From: Vitellaria paradoxa
Lineage: Eukaryota; Streptophyta; Magnoliopsida; Ericales; Sapotaceae
Reading direction: 5' to 3'
DNA: 64,000 bases
Assembly: GCA_019916065.1 (NCBI GenBank)
Contig: CM034243.1
Coordinates: 28,422,147-28,486,146 of the forward strand
In this document: one piece after another, positions 60,497 through 64,000 of the stretch
Position numbering within the stretch: the stretch's first letter is position 1
How the letters are laid out: each line of letters begins with the position of its first letter
Program-made: the position numbers and the translations under genes
The notes under the pieces: generated by a model
The model's input: the letters and a program-made list of their open reading frames with translations, nothing else
What the model was told of the DNA's origin: nothing
Database searches by the model: none

Positions 60497-63360
60497 CTAT
60501 AAACAAGTGTAGATGGACAAAGTCCCAAAGCACACTATGGACAATATCAAAGTAATTTCAGAAATGTAAACCACGAATTTGGATGGTCAATAAATATATA
60601 AACATCAAATAGTGTACATGGCATCCCAATCCCCCCAAGATTCCAGGTCTGAGACCAGCCATATGTAAGAGGACATATCCAGGAATAAAGGTTGGAACTT
60701 TTTTTAATTCCAAACCTTTACACTGCCTCACCTAAAGCAGCAGGTGCAACATGAATCTCAATGATAGGCAAATTTTTGCTACAAATGGAAAAAGAAACAA
60801 AAACCTTGAAAGAAAATTAGTTTAAGAAAGCATAAAGCAAAACAATTACAAGTTTAAACTAGAAACATCTTCAGGGCAAACAATATAGCCTAGTATTCAA
60901 AAGGTTTTGAAGTTGTGCTATATACTACAGGGTCTAACCAGCTTTTTTGAGGTTCAATGAAAGTCAGATGGTGCTAACTATAACTAAGGCTTCAACAATT
61001 AAACAAAAGAAAGACAAGGTATAGTTAGGATGAAGCTCTTTGGCCTTCTTGCACCTTCTGTGACCAGTGTTTTTTTATCATCCTTACTATTTTTTGTTAT
61101 ATGTTGTACTCAACAATACAAATCATTTTTTTCTATGCTCCTTGATCTGACCATGTTTTACCTAATTTTACATTTCAGTTACTATCTTTCATAGTTGAGA
61201 TCGAATAGTGAATCACAAGATTCGGTACAAATTAGAAAACGATAGAAAAATAATGTTTACATATAAAAAATATATAAGATAATGGAAAATAAATGTTATT
61301 GTGCTTAAAAACTAGTAATTCAATATGATCACGATGTCTAAATGAAAGAAATTAGTCATATGGCTACAATGGCGAACAAAGAAATTATGTTTAGTGAAGG
61401 CAAATACGATATTTATTTAGGGACTTTAATGAAAAACATAAAAATTTGGGGAAGCCAAATCCTAATAATAATATGGAAAGTATGGACAAACTTTGGCAAC
61501 ATTAAATTAAGTTTTAAAAGTTTAAGGGGTCTCACCCTTTGTAAGTCCGTCCATGTATACTAGAAATGCCAATCTGAATCTCACATTTACAAAGATTTAA
61601 AGAAAAAGTGGTTTAGTTGCTTATGAAGTCTTCAGACAATATGTGATATCCGACTTATGCAGTCTTCAGACAATATGTGATATCCGACTTATGCAAAAAT
61701 GATTTGCAAGTATTGCAAAATTTTTGGTATGTTATGATCCTCTTTAATTTCTTTTCTTAAAAACAAAAAAAAAAATAAAACAATAATTTTTTTGCAAATT
61801 GGTTCCAATGACCCGACCTTCACTTCCATGTTTCCTAAATTGCAAGAATCATAAGATTCTCCATGAATCGGGTAGCTTTCTTTGATTCACCATGATTCAT
61901 TATTTCATTCAATTCGGACGTAAGATTTGCATTGATTACACAGTATATCAACTCAAACCAAGAAACTATACTATCTTTATATATAAATCATTCTATACTT
62001 GTTGCTTCCAAGTCCAAGATGTGCCTGCACATTTCTACAAAGTGTTTATGTGTTTCTTTTCTTATTTAGCTATATTTTATATATGTTCCCTTTCAATAAC
62101 AATCGATCTTTTTCATATATTTACAACAGCAAATTAAAGAATCTAAATGTAAGGATGGACAAAAGTGAAGTACATCCAGCCGTCAATGTTAGGAACAAGT
62201 TAAATAGAGGTTCGTACTAAGTATGAGGCACACTAAAATCAAACAACAGAGACATACAAATCCCTACAATCTAAAAGGAAAGATAATTGCTAAAATATAG
62301 AAGTCCCAACCAAATCTCAACAAATGTTCTCAATCTCCCTCTATAATGACACCAAAGGTCTTAAATTAACAACCAAATAAAAGAACCCAAAAGTTCTTAT
62401 AGAAGAGTCCTCTGAATTGGTTGATTCATCCTCCCACAAACCTTTGTTTTATTTACTTCATTTTATTTTTATTTTCACATTAAAAGAAACAAGTTATGCA
62501 CGCTAGCATGAACCTGAAAATATTTTCCACGGACAAACATGGCAACAACAAAATGAAGAAATGTATATATATATATATAATTGAAAATTTTTACTTGTTA
62601 TAAATAAGACAATAACAATCAGAAGGTCATGAAAGAAAAATCTGAGAACAACAATAATCTGAATTGAAGATAACAAAAAACTCATACAATTCAAAGTTTA
62701 TATGTTGCATATTCAAATCAGTTGAAATATCTTATTCGGGTTGGTATTCAATTAGTTCAATGTTGACCTTCGCAGTTGGAGATGTCATTGTAAATGGTAA
62801 TTGAAAAAAAAAAATGGTGAATGAAAACTAGAATAGTCTAAATTATTCACAAGAAAAATACTCTGCTGAAGTGAAAACACTTAGAAGAACTGCTATTTCA
62901 GGAAGATAAAAAAAAAATAACAATAAGAAGAAAAATAAGAGGTAAATGAAAAGAAAAAGCAACATTAAGGTTTGAACATAAATTTTGAAATTAACCCATT
63001 GAGTGTGTTCAAAGTGCAAAGCATTATTTTTATTTTTTTACTTTTATTTTTATTTATGTATTTATTTATTTATTTTTTGGTACAACGGTCAGCCATAAAT
63101 ATAGCCTTCTCTAAAAATTCAACAATGGTGACTCCCTGTATGGTCAGGCACCGATCATACAAAATCAAGCTAAACAATTTCACAACGTGCAAAGTTTGGG
63201 GTGCGTATACACCATCAATTTCAAAATTTATCCACATATATACTTACATAACATACATAGATATATTTATATATATACATACACATATAGGGATGTGCAA
63301 ACTGGAAGCTTGAGATCAAAAGGGTGAAATACCAGACGAAGGTGAGCGTGGGAGAAATAC
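60497..63360 (-). other. Probable 5' UTR intron of the Yae1-type gene
   Basis: 2.86 kb from a donor at 63360 (cacg|gtattt on the minus strand) to the acceptor before the ATG. ORFs inside (for example 61342-61563 and 61892-62137) show no motif. It includes a 34-bp exact tandem duplication, a TA run at about 62563-62580 and T-rich tracts. Confidence 0.45.
61627..61694 (+). repeat. 34-bp exact tandem duplication
   Basis: Two adjacent units beginning agtcttcagacaatatgtga and ending cgacttatgc. Confidence 0.9.
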
Positions 63361-63480
63361 CGTGAAAAAGGCGAGTGTGGGTGTCTGCGGCGTCGTGGAT
63401 GTCTTCGCTGTGGATTATCTCCGGTGTGACCTCCGGTGTGGAAGCCCTCTCTCCCAACGACCAGCTACTTCTCCCAACAC
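63361..63480 (-). other. Putative 5' UTR exon and start region of the Yae1-type gene
   Basis: GC-richer block with CpGs (gcggcgtcgtggatg), unlike its surroundings, ending at a plausible donor (ttttcacg|gtatttc). Joined to exon 2 it would give ..cacg|ATGG, a good start context. Inferred only. Confidence 0.35.
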
Positions 63481-63826
63481 TTCCGATTTTTCAATTATCA
63501 AGCAGGGTTAGGCTATTTTTAATTGTTTATGTTTTTTTTTATTTTATTTTTGTTATTTTTTTAATGAAAAATAAATTGTATTTTAAAATGCAACTTTGGC
63601 TATATAAATTAAACTTTATTTTAATAAAATATTTAATTTTGTTATTTTTTTTAAAAAATTAATTAAATTTAATAAAAAATATTTATATTAAATTAATTAA
63701 TTAATTATTAATTTATTAATTAATTTGAATTACCTCACTCCCAACGACTAGTTATTCCTCTCAACACTTTGCATTTTCTAATTATTAAGGAAGGTAATGC
63801 TTTCGTATTTTTTTAATTGTTTATAG
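63449..63826. repeat. Duplicated segment upstream of the Yae1-type gene
   Basis: ctctctcccaacgacca...tctcccaacacttccgatttt...tttaattgtttatg at 63449-63533 recurs at 63735-63826 with about 80% identity. An A/T-only tract lies between them (about 63600-63725). Confidence 0.65.
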
Positions 63827-63849
63827 CTTTTCATCTTTTTTTTTTTTAG

Positions 63850-64000
63850 GATAAATTACATTTACCATCTTTAGACATTTAAGTAATTACACTTAGTACT
63901 CATAATATTTAAAAATTATATTTATCTCTCTTATTTTGAAATGCTTTTAATATTGATCAATTTTTGATAAGATCAATCATTAAAACTTAACAAAAAATGT
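63850..64000. mobile_element. Partial long-TIR MITE at the right edge
   Basis: ataaattacatttaccatc... and aatatttaaaaattatattta and the ...ttaaaacttaacaaaaaa segment match the left arm of the element at 45475-45942. The rest is outside the window. Confidence 0.6.

Noticed and set aside
61342..62220. ORFs of 73-81 codons on the plus strand
   Set aside because: Lie in the probable 5' UTR intron of the minus-strand gene, with no motif or coding composition.

Overview
This window is nuclear DNA from a flowering plant, most likely a woody eudicot. It is AT-rich, its genes have introns with GT..AG borders, and it carries plant-type transposable elements (Ty3/gypsy, Ty1/copia, TRIM, TR-GAG, hAT, CACTA, RTE-like LINE, tRNA-derived SINE). 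The species cannot be told from the sequence. No bacterial, organellar or viral block was seen.

Only three real protein genes are supported. (1) At the left edge, on +, are the last three exons (1-47, 1802-1895, 7189-7404) of a conserved TPR-like, probably plastid protein with a C-terminal membrane helix. Its last intron is swollen to 5.3 kb by nested retrotransposons. (2) At 52150-54228, on +, is a one-exon calmodulin-binding-domain protein of 692 aa, with a probable intron in its 3' UTR. (3) At 60496-56740, on -, is a four-exon Yae1-type protein of 217 aa with a complete deca-GX3 motif, probably an adaptor that brings an ABC protein to the cytosolic Fe-S cluster machinery. Genes 2 and 3 converge, with their 3' ends about 0.7 kb apart. 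There is no operon and no obvious joint pathway.

The 44 kb between genes 1 and 2 (7.4-51.5 kb) is a transposon graveyard. From left to right: a SINE; two hAT-type elements with 8-bp target duplications, one nested in a MITE; a 1.84-kb head-to-head copia palindrome; a decayed gypsy element (gag, protease, start of RT) with one 3.5-kb LTR; a tandem segmental duplication whose first copy alone holds a 1.7-kb CACTA-like insert; a 3.7-kb solo LTR nested in a 2.9-kb solo LTR, both with 5-bp target duplications; a further LTR-like block; a copia RT fossil; several MITEs; a nearly pure A/T tract; and a 5'-truncated LINE with a 15-bp target duplication.

The most unusual structures are: two tRNA-like modules at the same offsets, antisense, in two copies of one gypsy LTR family; the copia palindrome, which looks like a self-integration product; the head-to-head multi-LTR TRIM array interrupted by a TR-GAG element inside the intron of gene 1; and the CACTA insertion that can be dated against its own duplicated empty site. 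All element boundaries were read by eye from terminal motifs and target duplications. No database search was possible.
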